This document shows positions 1-8,448 of a stretch of 10,396 bases of DNA, in pieces. Below the pieces are notes generated by a model that did no database searches, was not told the DNA's origin, and saw nothing but the letters and a program-made list of their open reading frames with translations. The stretch lies in contig JACCUZ010000426.1 of assembly GCA_013698395.1 (NCBI GenBank), positions 1-10,396 on the forward strand. Reading direction: 5' to 3'. This DNA comes from Sporichthyaceae bacterium. GTDB taxonomy: Bacteria > Actinomycetota > Actinomycetes > JACCUZ01. Each line of letters starts with the position of its first letter. The stretch's first letter is position 1. The translations under genes and the position numbers were made by a program.

Positions 1-1
1 G

Positions 2-562
2 CCCGCATGGGTGGTCTACGGCGACACCGTGACGGTACGAGGGGTCCTGAGCGGTGCCGGATCGGTGCCCTTCGCCGGCCGGCCGGTGCGGCTGCTGCGC
101 CGCTACCCCGGCGAGTCGACGTACGAACCGGTGGCGCGGGCGACGACGCGCGACGACGGCAGCTTCCTCCTGCGGTCGAGACCGCGGCGGCTCGGGTCGT
201 ACCTCGTGACTTATGCCGGCACCGGCGCCGTGCTGGCTGCTCGTTCAGCAGTCCGGACGGTTCCGGTCCGCCAACGGGTCACGATCAGCACCGACCCGAC
301 GCTGCGGCAGGCCGAGGCTCCGAGGTTCCGGGGCCAGGTCACTCCACCGCGTCCCGGTGCCGTTGCCCGCCTGCAGCGTCGGGACCTGGCCGGGAGTTGG
401 CGCACCGTGGCCACCGACCGCCTCGACGCCGACGGTCGCTACGACGTCACCGCGACCGGTGCGGCGCGCCGTGGCGGCGTGTGGCGGGTGACGGTGGCTG
501 CTCCGGAGAAGGGAGGGCTCGCGGCCGGCCGGAGCCGCGAGGTGGCCGTTTCCATCGGCTGA
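2..562 (+). CDS. C-terminal part of a probable exported beta-sandwich repeat protein (5' end outside window)
   Basis: The reading frame is open from the left edge and ends at TGA 560-562, so 186 residues are visible and the true start lies upstream. The visible part looks like two consecutive domains of about 90 residues made of alternating short beta-strands. The first runs from YGDTVTVRG through GRPVRLLRR and DDGSFLL to YLVTYAG; the second runs from RVTISTDP through FRGQV, DADGRYDV and VWRVTV to VAVSIG. The patterns 'DDGSF' and 'DADGRY' between strands are typical of Ig-like or carboxypeptidase-regulatory-like modules found in actinobacterial extracellular proteins. No catalytic motif, transmembrane helix or sorting signal is visible, and any signal peptide would be outside the window. 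It ends 11 bp before the first HAIR operator of the next operon and is probably unrelated in function to the chaperones. Product identity is unknown; that it is a real coding region is fairly sure from codon use and length. Confidence 0.72.
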   Translation, partial: PAWVVYGDTVTVRGVLSGAGSVPFAGRPVRLLRRYPGESTYEPVARATTRDDGSFLLRSRPRRLGSYLVTYAGTGAVLAARSAVRTVPVRQRVTISTDPTLRQAEAPRFRGQVTPPRPGAVARLQRRDLAGSWRTVATDRLDADGRYDVTATGAARRGGVWRVTVAAPEKGGLAAGRSREVAVSIG

Positions 563-572
563 CCGCGCGAGA

Positions 573-593
573 GTTGAGTCGGATCGGCTCAAG
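573..593. promoter_or_regulatory. HAIR operator 1 (HspR binding site)
   Basis: The arms GTTGAGT (573-579) and GCTCAAG (587-593) are separated by the 7-bp spacer CGGATCG. The established HAIR consensus (HspR-associated inverted repeat) is CTTGAGT-N7-ACTCAAG; this copy matches 12 of 14 arm positions with the exact spacer length. It lies immediately upstream of the -35 candidate at 598-603. The regulator HspR is encoded further along in the same operon. Confidence 0.9.
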
Positions 594-597
594 TTTC

Positions 598-626
598 TTG
601 ACACGGCCTATCTCGTGCCGCAGACT
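598..626 (+). promoter_or_regulatory. Candidate housekeeping-sigma promoter of the dnaK operon
   Basis: A perfect -35 hexamer TTGACA is at 598-603. At a 17-bp spacing the -10 position is CAGACT (621-626), a weak but plausible actinobacterial -10 (A at position 2, T at position 6). The -35 sits between the two HAIR operators and the -10 touches the left arm of the second, so bound HspR would block polymerase. This is the expected layout for HspR repression with vegetative-type promoters. The -10 assignment is the uncertain part. Confidence 0.65.
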
Positions 627-646
627 ATGAGCCGGATCGACTCAAC
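626..646. promoter_or_regulatory. HAIR operator 2 (HspR binding site)
   Basis: The arms TATGAGC (626-632) and ACTCAAC (640-646) flank the same spacer, CGGATCG, seen in HAIR 1. It matches the HAIR consensus at 10 of 14 arm positions and is the weaker of the two sites. Its position over the -10/start region would directly occlude initiation. The two operators are 53 bp apart, close to five helical turns, so dimers on both would face the same side of the DNA. Confidence 0.8.
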
Positions 647-693
647 CCGGGTCGGCCAGCACCCGCTTCCCCGCAACGGAGGATCGAACAGTC

Positions 694-2577
694 ATGGCAC
701 GTGCGGTCGGAATCGACCTGGGGACGACCAACTCCGTCGTCTCCGTCCTGGAGGGTGGCGAGGCCACCGTCATTGCCAACGCCGAGGGTCAGCGAACCAC
801 CCCGTCGGTCGTGGCCTTTGCCAAAAACGGTGAGGTCCTCGTCGGTGAGGTGGCCAAGCGCCAGGCCGTCACCAACGTCGACCGGACCATCCGCTCGGTC
901 AAGCGCCACATGGGCACCGACTGGTCGGTGAACATCGACGGCAAGAAGTACACCGCCCAGGAGATCAGCGCCCGGGTGCTGATGAAGCTCAAGCGCGACG
1001 CGGAGGCCTACCTCGGCGAGACCATCACCGACGCGGTGATCACCGTGCCGGCCTACTTCGAGGACAGCCAGCGGCAGGCCACCAAGGAGGCCGGTGAGAT
1101 CGCCGGGCTCAACGTCCTGCGGATCGTCAACGAGCCCACCGCTGCTGCTCTGGCCTACGGCCTGGACAAGGGCGAGTCCGACCAGACCATCCTGGTCTTC
1201 GACCTCGGCGGCGGCACCTTCGACGTGTCACTGCTCGAGATCGGTGAAGGCGTCGTCGAGGTCAAGGCGACAAGCGGCGACAACCACCTCGGCGGGGACG
1301 ACTGGGACCAGCGCATCGTCGACCACCTCGTCAAGGCGTTCCAGAACGGTCACGGCGTCGACCTCTCCAAGGACAAGATGGCCCTGCAGCGGCTGCGCGA
1401 GGCGGCGGAGAAGGCCAAGATCGAGCTGTCGTCCTCCAGCGAGACGACGGTGAACCTGCCCTACATCACCGCGTCCGACGCGGGTCCCCTGCACCTGGAC
1501 GAGAAGATCACGCGGGCGCAGTTCCAGCAGATGACATCCGACCTGCTCGACCGCTGCAAGGCGCCATTCCAGTCGGTGCTGCGGGACGCCAAGATCAGCG
1601 TCGGAGACATCAAGCACGTGGTCCTGGTGGGTGGCTCCACCCGCATGCCCGCGGTTGTCGAGGTGGTCAAGGAGCTCACCGGCGGCAAGGAGCCGAACAA
1701 GGGCGTCAACCCCGACGAGGTGGTCGCGATCGGCGCCAGCCTGCAGGCCGGGGTGCTCAAGGGCGAGGTCAAGGACGTCCTGCTGCTCGACGTCACTCCG
1801 CTGTCCCTCGGCATCGAGACCAAGGGCGGGATCATGACCAAGCTCATCGAGCGCAACACCACGATCCCGACCAAGCGCTCCGAGATCTTCACGACCGCTG
1901 ACGACAACCAGCCGTCCGTGCAGATCCAGGTCTACCAGGGTGAGCGGGAGATGGCCGGCTACAACAAGAAGCTCGGGATGTTCGAGCTGACCGGCCTGCC
2001 CCCCGCGCCGCGGGGGATGCCCCAGATCGAGGTCGCCTTCGACATCGACGCCAACGGCATCGTCCACGTCAGCGCCAAGGACCTGGGCACCGGCAAGGAG
2101 CAGTCGATGACCATCACCGGTGGCTCGGCGCTGCCCAAGGACGACATCGAGCGGATGATGCGCGACGCCGAGGCCCACGCCGAGGAGGACCGCCAGCGCC
2201 GGGAGGAGGCGGAGGTCCGCAACACCGGCGACCAGCTCGTCTACCAGACCGAGAAGTTCCTGGCAGACAACGCCGACAAGTTCGCCGAGGGCGACGCGTC
2301 GGCCACCAAGGCTGAGGTCGAGGCGGCAGTTGCCGACCTGAAGAAGGCGCTCGAGGGCACCGGCGAGTCGGCCACCGCCGCGATCAAGGAGGCGACTGAC
2401 AAGCTCGCCACCGTGAGCCAGAAGCTCGGCGCTGCGCTCTACGCCGAGCAGCAGGCCACGGCCGGTGCCGCCGGCGACGAGGGCGCGACCGGCGCTGGCG
2501 AAGGCGCTGGCGGCGGGGATGCCCGCGACGACGACGTCGTGGACGCCGAGATCGTCGACGAGGACGAGAAGAAGTGA
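694..2577 (+). CDS. dnaK: Molecular chaperone DnaK (Hsp70)
   Basis: ATP-driven Hsp70 chaperone of 627 residues, the usual length for actinobacterial DnaK. The N-terminal nucleotide-binding domain starts with the phosphate-1 loop GIDLGTTNS (residues 6-14), has the phosphate-2 motif [10 protein letters not shown] at 170-179 and an adenosine-site [10 protein letters not shown] motif. The interdomain linker DVLLLDV (361-367) leads into the substrate-binding beta-sandwich, followed by the helical lid and a Gly/Ala-rich, then acidic tail ending [13 protein letters not shown]. The start is ATG 694 with GGAGGA at 678-683. It is the first gene of the operon; grpE overlaps its stop codon. In Streptomyces DnaK is known to act as co-repressor with HspR, so free DnaK levels probably set operon expression here too (inference from family). 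Nothing is missing or unusual. Confidence 0.99.
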   Translation: MARAVGIDLGTTNSVVSVLEGGEATVIANAEGQRTTPSVVAFAKNGEVLVGEVAKRQAVTNVDRTIRSVKRHMGTDWSVNIDGKKYTAQEISARVLMKLKRDAEAYLGETITDAVITVPAYFEDSQRQATKEAGEIAGLNVLRIVNEPTAAALAYGLDKGESDQTILVFDLGGGTFDVSLLEIGEGVVEVKATSGDNHLGGDDWDQRIVDHLVKAFQNGHGVDLSKDKMALQRLREAAEKAKIELSSSSETTVNLPYITASDAGPLHLDEKITRAQFQQMTSDLLDRCKAPFQSVLRDAKISVGDIKHVVLVGGSTRMPAVVEVVKELTGGKEPNKGVNPDEVVAIGASLQAGVLKGEVKDVLLLDVTPLSLGIETKGGIMTKLIERNTTIPTKRSEIFTTADDNQPSVQIQVYQGEREMAGYNKKLGMFELTGLPPAPRGMPQIEVAFDIDANGIVHVSAKDLGTGKEQSMTITGGSALPKDDIERMMRDAEAHAEEDRQRREEAEVRNTGDQLVYQTEKFLADNADKFAEGDASATKAEVEAAVADLKKALEGTGESATAAIKEATDKLATVSQKLGAALYAEQQATAGAAGDEGATGAGEGAGGGDARDDDVVDAEIVDEDEKK

Positions 2578-3185
2578 CCGATCCACACGACGAGTCGCTG
2601 GGCGATCCGCCGGGGCCGGTGATCCGCGACAAGCGACGCCTCGATCCGCAGACCGGTGAGATCCGGGAGCGGGTGGCGACGCCGGCTCCCGAGGTTGCGG
2701 CCAGTGCTGAAGTCGATGCCAGTGGTGAAGCCGCTGCCGGCGGCGCCGGGCCTACGGACGACGACGAGCTGGCCCGCCAGCTCGCGGAGCGGACCGCTGA
2801 CCTGCAGCGGGTGCAGGCCGAGTACGCCAACTACCGCCGCCGCGTCGACCGCGACCGGGAGGTCATCCGCCAGACGGCCGTGGCCGGGGTCCTCGGCAAC
2901 CTGCTCCCGGCCTTGGACGACATCGGACGGGCCCGCGACCACGGCGAGCTCGAGGGTGGGTTCAAGTCGGTGGGTGAGGCGCTCGAGCAGACCGTCGAGC
3001 GACTCGGCCTGGTGCGCTTCGGCACGGCCGGTGACCGGTTCGACCCGACGGTGCACGAGGCGCTCACCCATACGCACTCCGCGGAGGTCACCGAGCCGAC
3101 CTGCGTCGAGGTGTTCCAGCCCGGCTACCGGATCGGGGACCGCGTCGTCCGGGCGGCCCGGGTCGCTGTGGCCGACCCCGAGTAG
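2574..3185 (+). CDS. grpE: Nucleotide exchange factor GrpE
   Basis: Co-chaperone that drives ADP release from DnaK as a dimer. The protein has 203 residues: a disordered, Ala/Glu-rich N-terminus (about 1-60), a long helix that would form the dimeric coiled coil (about 62-120, including [18 protein letters not shown]), a four-helix segment, and the C-terminal beta-wing with FDPTVHEA (156-163) and [15 protein letters not shown] (183-197), which are GrpE signatures. The start is GTG 2574, overlapping the dnaK stop in a 4-bp GTGA. Such an overlap implies translational coupling and helps keep GrpE in proportion to DnaK. A weak purine-rich stretch inside the dnaK 3' end serves as ribosome binding site. 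No later start would preserve the family's usual length. Confidence 0.97.
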   Translation: MTDPHDESLGDPPGPVIRDKRRLDPQTGEIRERVATPAPEVAASAEVDASGEAAAGGAGPTDDDELARQLAERTADLQRVQAEYANYRRRVDRDREVIRQTAVAGVLGNLLPALDDIGRARDHGELEGGFKSVGEALEQTVERLGLVRFGTAGDRFDPTVHEALTHTHSAEVTEPTCVEVFQPGYRIGDRVVRAARVAVADPE

Positions 3186-3205
3186 GAAGCCGAGGGGAGG
3201 GACGC

Positions 3206-4372
3206 ATGAGCACGAAGGACTACCTGGAGAAGGACTACTACAAGGCGCTCGGCGTCCCCAAGGACGCCAAACCCGAGGCGATCAAGAAGGCCTACCGCAC
3301 CCTGGCGCGCAAGCACCACCCCGACGCCAACACCGGCGACACCGCCGCCGAGGAGCGCTTCAAGGAGATCTCCGAGGCGTACGACGTCCTCGCCGACCCC
3401 AAACGCCGGGCCGAGTACGACGAGGCCCGGACCCTGTTCGGCGCCGGCGCCGGCCGATTCCGGCCACCCGGCGCGCCAGGGACGGGTGCGGGCGGTGGCG
3501 TCCCATTCGACCTCGGTGACGTCTTCGGGGCGGCCGGAACCGGAGGCCTTGGTGACGTCCTGGGCGGACTCTTCGGCCAGCGGGCCGGACGCCCCACCGC
3601 GCCGCGCCGCGGCGCGGACATCGAGTCGCAGGTGACCCTGTCCTTCGCGGACGCGGTCGATGGCGTCACGCTGCCGCTGCGGATGGCCAGCGAGCAGCCC
3701 TGCCCGTCCTGCCAGGGCACCGGTGGCCGAGGCGCGTCGCTGCCCCACCAGTGCCCGGTCTGCCGCGGCACCGGCCAGACCAGCCGCAACCAAGGCGGGT
3801 TCGCCTTCGCGGAGCCCTGTCGAGAATGCATGGGACGGGGGCTCGTGGTCGACGACCCGTGCCCGGACTGCGGGGGCAGCGGGCGCGCGATGGGCACCCG
3901 CACGCTGAGCGTCCGGATCCCGGCCGGGGTGCGCGACGGGCAGCGGATCCGCCTCAAGGGCAAAGGCAGCCCGGGGGAGCGCGGCGGTCCGGCCGGGGAC
4001 CTCTACGTCGTCGTGCACGTCACCCCGCACCGGCTGTTCGGTCGGTCCGGCGACAACCTCACCCTGAGCGTCCCGGTGACCTTTGCCGAGGCTGCGCTGG
4101 GTGCGGAGGTCACCGTGCCGACGCTCGGCGGAGCACCGGTGACCTTGCGGCTTCCCCCGGGGACGGCCAACGGGCGCACCTTCCGGGTGCGCGGCAAGGG
4201 TGTGACCCGCAAGGACGGCTTGCGAGGTGACCTGCTGGTCACGGTCGAGGTCGTCGTCCCGGGCAAGCTGACCTCCGCGGCGCGCGCCGCGGTCGAGGCC
4301 TTCCGCGATGCGACCAACGGTGAGAACCCGCGCGCCGGGCTGCTGGCGCAAGGGACGGCGGCAGGAGGCTGA
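3206..4372 (+). CDS. dnaJ: Chaperone DnaJ (Hsp40, class A)
   Basis: J-domain co-chaperone of 388 residues that delivers unfolded clients to DnaK and stimulates its ATPase. The J domain (about 10-75) carries the catalytic HPD at 38-40. A Gly/Phe-rich region with GGLFGQ follows (about 80-135). Then come all four CxxCxGxG zinc-binding repeats: C166/C169, C183/C186, C205/C208 (CRECMGRG) and C219/C222, so both zinc centres are complete. The C-terminal peptide-binding beta domains follow (GDLYVVVHVTPHRLFGR and later). The start is ATG 3206 with a strong GGGGAGGG ribosome binding site at about 3193-3201. It lies 20 bp after grpE, and hspR starts 1 bp after its stop. It is the DnaJ of the dnaK operon rather than a stand-alone paralogue. 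Confidence 0.98.
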   Translation: MSTKDYLEKDYYKALGVPKDAKPEAIKKAYRTLARKHHPDANTGDTAAEERFKEISEAYDVLADPKRRAEYDEARTLFGAGAGRFRPPGAPGTGAGGGVPFDLGDVFGAAGTGGLGDVLGGLFGQRAGRPTAPRRGADIESQVTLSFADAVDGVTLPLRMASEQPCPSCQGTGGRGASLPHQCPVCRGTGQTSRNQGGFAFAEPCRECMGRGLVVDDPCPDCGGSGRAMGTRTLSVRIPAGVRDGQRIRLKGKGSPGERGGPAGDLYVVVHVTPHRLFGRSGDNLTLSVPVTFAEAALGAEVTVPTLGGAPVTLRLPPGTANGRTFRVRGKGVTRKDGLRGDLLVTVEVVVPGKLTSAARAAVEAFRDATNGENPRAGLLAQGTAAGG

Positions 4373-4373
4373 C

Positions 4374-4802
4374 ATGCCGTACATGGCCGGCCCGGACGGA
4401 GCCTGGGAGAGCGACGACGACGCGCCGCTGTACGTCATCTCGGTCGCGGCGGAGCTGACCGGCCTGCACGCCCAGACCCTCCGGCAGTACGACCGGCTCG
4501 GCCTGGTCTCACCCGGCCGGAGCCCGGGTGGCGGCCGCCGGTACTCCCGAAGCGACATCGGGATGCTGCGCGAGGTCGTGCGGCTGTCCTCCTTCGGGCT
4601 CGGTCTGGAAGGCATCCGGGCGGTCCTGGAGCTCGAGAACCGGATCACCACGCTCCAGCGGCACAATCGCGAGCTGCAAGCCGAGATCGAGGCGCTGCGC
4701 GCCGAACGCGACGAGAGGTCCCGGACTGCGCTCGTGGTCTGGCGGCCGGAGCGCCGCCCCCAGCGTCCCCGTCGCCCCCACAGCCCCCGCACGATCGACT
4801 GA
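4374..4802 (+). CDS. hspR: Heat-shock repressor HspR (MerR family)
   Basis: DNA-binding repressor of 142 residues that recognises HAIR operators. The MerR-type winged helix-turn-helix covers about residues 20-62: VISVAAELTGLHAQTLRQYDR is the recognition region, followed by the wing GGGRRYSRSDI. A predicted coiled-coil dimerisation helix follows (about 82-115), then a strongly basic, Pro/Arg-rich tail. ATG 4374 is chosen because AGGAGG lies at 4363-4368, 5 bp upstream. An in-frame ATG at 4308 lies inside dnaJ and has no such site, and ATG 4383 is less well placed. Only one nucleotide separates it from the dnaJ stop. The presence of two HAIR sites ahead of dnaK makes autorepression nearly certain; it would be relieved when DnaK is titrated by misfolded protein. 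The basic tail is seen in several actinobacterial HspR proteins. Confidence 0.96.
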   Translation: MPYMAGPDGAWESDDDAPLYVISVAAELTGLHAQTLRQYDRLGLVSPGRSPGGGRRYSRSDIGMLREVVRLSSFGLGLEGIRAVLELENRITTLQRHNRELQAEIEALRAERDERSRTALVVWRPERRPQRPRRPHSPRTID

Positions 4803-4826
4803 ACACGCGTTACCGGAGACCACGAC

Positions 4827-7403
4827 ATGGAAGCGAACCAACTCACCCGCAAGAGCCAGGAGGCCTTCGCCGCCGCCCAACGCCGGGCGGTCACCAACGG
4901 CAACCCGGCCATCGAGCCGCAGCACCTGCTGTGGGCGCTGCTGCAGGACGACCAGGGCATCACCGGGTCCGTGCTCCAAGCCGTCGGCGCTACCCCCCCG
5001 GCCGTTCGTACGGCCGCCGAGAAGGCGCTCACCGACCTGCCGAGCGCGAGCGGGTCGACCGTGTCAGGTCCGGCGCCCTCGGGCGCTCTCCAGCGCGTCA
5101 TTGCCACGGCGATGGAGCGCGCGTCGGCGCGCGGTGACGACTACGTCTCGACCGAGCACCTCCTGCTCGCGCTGACCACGGCGCCGGGTCCCTCGTCCGA
5201 GCTGCTGGCCGAACACGGAGCAACCGAGCAGGCCATCAGCGCCGCGATCGACCGGGTACGTGGTGGAGCGCGCGTCACCACCGAGGACCCGGAGTCGACC
5301 TTCCAGGCGTTGGAGAAGTTCGGCATCGACCTCACCGGCCGGGCCCGCGAGGGGAAGCTCGACCCGGTCATCGGCCGCGACAACGAGATCCGCCGCGTCG
5401 TGCAGGTGCTGTCCCGGCGTACGAAGAACAACCCGGTGCTGATCGGCGAGCCCGGCGTGGGCAAGACCGCCGTGGTGGAGGGTCTGGCGCAGCGCATCGT
5501 CGCCGGCGACGTCCCCGACTCGCTGCGCGACAAGCGGCTCGTGGCGCTCGACCTCGGCGCGATGGTGGCCGGGGCGAAGTACCGCGGCGAGTTCGAGGAA
5601 CGGCTGCGCGCAGTCCTTGACGAGATCAAGTCCAGCGAAGGCCAGATCGTGACGTTCATCGACGAGATGCACACGGTCGTCGGGGCGGGCGCCACCGGCG
5701 AGGGCGCGATGGACGCGTCGAACATGCTCAAGCCGATGCTCGCCCGGGGCGAGCTGCGAATGGTCGGTGCGACAACCCTCGACGAGTTCCGCGAGCACGT
5801 GGAGAAGGACCCGGCGCTCGAGCGGCGCTTCCAGCCGGTGATGGTGGGCGAGCCCAGCGTCGAGGACACCGTGGCGATCCTGCGCGGGCTCAAGGACCGT
5901 TACCAGGCCCACCACAAGGTCGAGATCACCGACGCGGCCCTGGTGGCGGCGGCCACGCTGTCCGACCGGTACATCACCTCCCGCTTCCTGCCGGACAAGG
6001 CGATCGACCTGATCGACGAGGCGTCCTCGCGGCTGCGGATGGAGATCGACTCCCGGCCGGTGGAGATCGACGTCCTGCAGCGGCAGGTCGACCGGCTGCT
6101 GATGGAGGAGCTGGCCCTGGAGAACGAGAACGACCCCTCCTCCCAGGAGCGCCTGACCAGGCTGCGCCAGGACCTGGCCGACAAGCAGGAGCAGCTGACC
6201 ACCCTCAACGCCCGGTGGGAGCAGGAGCGCGCCGCCCTGGACCTCGTCGGTGAGCTCAACTCACGTCTGGACGACCTGCGCGGTCAGGCCGAGCGCGCCC
6301 AGCGCGACAACGACCTGGCCACCGCGAGCCGACTGCTCTACGCCGACATCCCGGCCGTGGAGAAGGAGCTCGCCGAAGCCCGCGCGGCCAGCGAGACCCG
6401 CGAGGCCATGGTCAAGGAGGAGGTCGGCCCCGACGACGTAGCGGAGGTGGTCGCAGCCTGGACGGGCATCCCGGCCGGGCGGCTGCTCGAGGGCGAGACC
6501 GCCAAGCTGCTGCGGATGGAGGAGGAGCTCGGCCGGCGGCTGGTGGGGCAGACCTTCGCCGTCCGTGCCGTCTCCGACGCCGTACGCCGGGCGCGCGCCG
6601 GCGTCTCCGACCCCGACCGGCCTACCGGGTCGTTCCTGTTCCTGGGACCGACGGGTGTCGGCAAGACCGAGCTCGCGAAGGCGCTCGCCGACTTCCTCTT
6701 CGACGACGAGCGGGCGATGGTCCGCATCGACATGAGCGAGTACGGCGAGAAGCACTCGGTGGCCCGGCTCGTCGGGGCGCCCCCTGGCTATGTGGGGTAC
6801 GACGAGGGCGGCCAGCTGACCGAGGCCGTCCGGCGCCGGCCGTACACCGTGGTGCTGCTCGACGAGGTCGAGAAGGCCCACCCCGAGGTGTTCGACGTGC
6901 TCCTGCAGGTGCTCGACGACGGGCGGCTCACCGACGGGCACGGCCGCACGGTCGACTTCCGCAACGCGATCCTGGTGCTCACGTCGAACCTGGGGTCGAC
7001 CTACCTGGTCGATCCGACCCTGGGTGACGAGCAGAAGCGGCAGATGGTGCTCGCGAGGGTGCGTGAGGCGTTCAAGCCCGAGTTCATCAACCGGCTGGAC
7101 GAGGTCGTGGTCTTCGACGCGCTGACGACCGCCGATCTGACCCGCATCGTGGACCTGCAGGTCGAGGCGCTGGCCCGGCGGCTGGTGGGCCGACGTCTCG
7201 TCCTGGATGTGACCCCGGCGGCCCGCGAGTGGCTGGCCCGCACCGGCTTCGACCCGGTCTACGGTGCCCGCCCGCTGCGGCGGTTGGTGCAGTCGGCAGT
7301 GGGCGACCCGCTGGCCCGGGCGTTGCTAGCCGGGGAGATTCGTGACGGGAACACCGTGCGGGTCGACGGGGCGCCGGACGGCCATGGCCTGACGGTCGGG
7401 TGA
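4827..7403 (+). CDS. clpB: ATP-dependent disaggregase ClpB (Hsp100)
   Basis: Hexameric AAA+ disaggregase of 858 residues that threads aggregated proteins through its pore in cooperation with DnaK/DnaJ. The order is: N-domain with two Clp-N repeats (1 to about 145), then NBD1 with Walker A GEPGVGKT (207-214), pore loop AKYRGEF with Tyr252, and Walker B ending FIDE (Asp279-Glu280). The ClpB-specific middle coiled coil (about 405-530) marks it as ClpB rather than ClpC or ClpA. NBD2 has Walker A GPTGVGKT (607-614), pore loop GYVGYDEGG with Tyr655, and Walker B LLDE (Asp679-Glu680). There is no ClpP-binding IGF/IGL loop that I can see. The start is ATG 4827 with GGAGA at 4815-4819, 24 bp after hspR, so it is probably the last gene of the HspR-controlled operon. 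Codons 770-781 recur downstream at 9533-9567. Confidence 0.98.
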   Translation: MEANQLTRKSQEAFAAAQRRAVTNGNPAIEPQHLLWALLQDDQGITGSVLQAVGATPPAVRTAAEKALTDLPSASGSTVSGPAPSGALQRVIATAMERASARGDDYVSTEHLLLALTTAPGPSSELLAEHGATEQAISAAIDRVRGGARVTTEDPESTFQALEKFGIDLTGRAREGKLDPVIGRDNEIRRVVQVLSRRTKNNPVLIGEPGVGKTAVVEGLAQRIVAGDVPDSLRDKRLVALDLGAMVAGAKYRGEFEERLRAVLDEIKSSEGQIVTFIDEMHTVVGAGATGEGAMDASNMLKPMLARGELRMVGATTLDEFREHVEKDPALERRFQPVMVGEPSVEDTVAILRGLKDRYQAHHKVEITDAALVAAATLSDRYITSRFLPDKAIDLIDEASSRLRMEIDSRPVEIDVLQRQVDRLLMEELALENENDPSSQERLTRLRQDLADKQEQLTTLNARWEQERAALDLVGELNSRLDDLRGQAERAQRDNDLATASRLLYADIPAVEKELAEARAASETREAMVKEEVGPDDVAEVVAAWTGIPAGRLLEGETAKLLRMEEELGRRLVGQTFAVRAVSDAVRRARAGVSDPDRPTGSFLFLGPTGVGKTELAKALADFLFDDERAMVRIDMSEYGEKHSVARLVGAPPGYVGYDEGGQLTEAVRRRPYTVVLLDEVEKAHPEVFDVLLQVLDDGRLTDGHGRTVDFRNAILVLTSNLGSTYLVDPTLGDEQKRQMVLARVREAFKPEFINRLDEVVVFDALTTADLTRIVDLQVEALARRLVGRRLVLDVTPAAREWLARTGFDPVYGARPLRRLVQSAVGDPLARALLAGEIRDGNTVRVDGAPDGHGLTVG
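7134..7168 (+). repeat. 35-bp direct repeat, copy 1 (inside clpB)
   Basis: This clpB segment, encoding [12 protein letters not shown] (ClpB residues 770-781), is repeated at 9533-9567 in the same orientation with 34 of 35 bases identical. The single difference (G7151 versus C9550) is a synonymous valine change. The copies are 2399 bp apart and bracket the transporter, the TPR-like gene and the methyltransferase stub. Confidence 0.9.
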
Positions 7404-7442
7404 GGGGTGACACGCCTGCGCAGTGGGCCGACTTGCACGTTG

Positions 7443-7457
7443 AACTAGGGTGTAGTT
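7443..7457. promoter_or_regulatory. Short palindrome AACTA-N5-TAGTT, possible operator
   Basis: A perfect 5-bp inverted repeat with a 5-bp centre (GGGTG) lies about 42-56 bp upstream of the transporter start. It overlaps the region where a promoter would be expected; TTGAAC (7440-7445) or TTGCAC (7433-7438) could be a -35, but no convincing -10 follows. It shares the half-site ACTA/TAGT with the larger dyad at 7462-7491. Five-bp arms arise by chance fairly often, so the operator reading is tentative. Confidence 0.35.
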
Positions 7458-7461
7458 ATCT

Positions 7462-7491
7462 TCTCCACTAACAAGCCCGAGATAGTGGAGA
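7462..7491. promoter_or_regulatory. Perfect 9-bp inverted repeat covering the transporter's ribosome binding site
   Basis: TCTCCACTA (7462-7470) and TAGTGGAGA (7483-7491) are exact reverse complements with a 12-bp spacer. The arm centres are 21 bp apart, two helical turns, as expected for a dimeric repressor on one DNA face. The right arm includes the only Shine-Dalgarno candidate (TGGAG, 7486-7490), 8 bp before ATG 7499. In RNA the arms could pair and hide it. The symmetry is seen directly; whether it works as DNA operator or RNA hairpin is inference. Confidence 0.6.
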
Positions 7492-7498
7492 CTCTTGA

Positions 7499-8407
7499 AT
7501 GAAGACGCTCATCACGATCGCCCTCGTGGGCCTGGGTGCGCAGCTCGTGGACGGCACGTTGGGCATGGCGTACGGCGTCACGTCGACGACGCTGCTCCTC
7601 ACCGCGGGTTACTCCCCGGCGGTCGCCTCCGCCTCGGTGCACCTGGCCGAGATCGGGACGACCCTGGCCTCTGGCGCGTCGCACTGGCGGTTCGGCAACG
7701 TCAACTGGCGCGTCGTGCGTAACATCGGCATCCCGGGCGCGATCGGCGCCTTCGCCGGCGCGACCTTCCTCAGCTCCCTGTCGACCGAGGCAGCAGCGCC
7801 CTGGATGGCCGGCATCCTGCTGGCCCTCGGTGTCTACCTGCTGCTGCGCTTCGCGACCAAGGTCCCGACCTACAAGCACGAGGTGCCGCCGCGGAAGCGG
7901 TTTCTCGCGCCGCTCGGTCTCTTCGCGGGCTTCGTCGACGCCACGGGTGGTGGCGGCTGGGGTCCGGTCGCGACCCCCACGCTGATCAGCAGCGGCGGGA
8001 TGACTCCGCGCCGGGTCATCGGCACTGTGGACACCTCGGAGTTCCTCGTGGCAATCGCGGCCAGCGCCGGCTTCTTCCTCGGCATCGGCAGCGAGGACAT
8101 CCCGTGGACCGCGGTGCTGGGCCTGCTCGCGGGCGGTCTGGTTGCTGCACCCGTCGCCGCCTATCTCGTGCGCCACGTCCCGACCCGGCTGCTCGGTGTG
8201 GCCGTCGGCGGCATCATCGTGCTCACCAACACCCGCACGATGCTCAACGCCTTCGAGGTGGGCAACTCGCCGCGGCCGAGCATCTACCTGACGATCCTTG
8301 CGGTGTGGTTGGTCTTCCTTGGGCTGGCGCTGCAGGGCATGCGCAAGGACCGGGCCGAGGCCCTCGAGGCAACCGAGGCAACCGAGGACGAGCTCGCGGC
8401 TGCATAG
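7499..8407 (+). CDS. TauE/SafE-family sulfite/anion exporter-like membrane protein
   Basis: Integral membrane protein of 302 residues with eight or nine hydrophobic segments across its length and almost no soluble domain except an acidic/alanine C-terminal tail. It shows the family's internal duplication: the pattern LVDGTLGMAYG (residues 16-26) near the start recurs as FVDATGGGGWGP (145-156) at the beginning of the second half. In each half the motif is followed by a TLL/TLI-TAG/SGG helix and then a polar S/T-rich helix. TauE/SafE proteins are proposed exporters of sulfite, sulfoacetate or other sulfur-containing anions; the substrate here cannot be read from the sequence, and no sulfur-metabolism gene is adjacent. 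The start is ATG 7499 with TGGAG at 7486-7490. The gap of 95 bp after clpB plus its own dyad symmetries suggest separate regulation from the heat-shock operon. It converges on the minus-strand gene with 41 bp between stops. Confidence 0.85.
   Translation: MKTLITIALVGLGAQLVDGTLGMAYGVTSTTLLLTAGYSPAVASASVHLAEIGTTLASGASHWRFGNVNWRVVRNIGIPGAIGAFAGATFLSSLSTEAAAPWMAGILLALGVYLLLRFATKVPTYKHEVPPRKRFLAPLGLFAGFVDATGGGGWGPVATPTLISSGGMTPRRVIGTVDTSEFLVAIAASAGFFLGIGSEDIPWTAVLGLLAGGLVAAPVAAYLVRHVPTRLLGVAVGGIIVLTNTRTMLNAFEVGNSPRPSIYLTILAVWLVFLGLALQGMRKDRAEALEATEATEDELAAA
8366..8387 (+). repeat. Short tandem repeat in the transporter's C-terminal tail
   Basis: A 9-bp unit (GAGGCAACC) occurs twice (8366-8374, 8375-8383), followed by a further GAGG. 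It encodes EATEATED in the cytoplasmic-type acidic tail. It keeps frame, so unit-number slippage would only change tail length. Confidence 0.7.
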
Positions 8408-8448
8408 GGCCGACCGCCGCTCGACGAGCGCCGGGTCGAGGAGAACCG

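Noticed and set aside
1228..2586. 452-codon open frame on the minus strand opposite dnaK
   Set aside because: Long antisense frames opposite dnaK are a well-known by-product of GC-rich third-position bias. The translation is low-complexity (Leu/Val/Gly/Asp-rich), and the plus strand is clearly DnaK.
3125..5107. 660-codon open frame on the minus strand opposite dnaJ/hspR/clpB
   Set aside because: It spans three certain genes on the other strand, its composition is Arg/Ala/Ser-rich without recognisable motifs, and it has no ribosome binding site. It is a shadow frame.
7404..7440. Terminator after clpB
   Set aside because: Only the 8-bp palindrome CTGCGCAG (7416-7423) is present; there is no stable stem or U-run, so read-through into the transporter region cannot be excluded.
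8408..8448. Possible bidirectional terminator between the convergent transporter and TPR-like genes (CGCTCGACGAGCG at 8418-8430)
   Set aside because: The dyad is perfect, but as a hairpin it leaves only about four base pairs around a five-base loop, with no U-tract on either strand. It is too weak to call.
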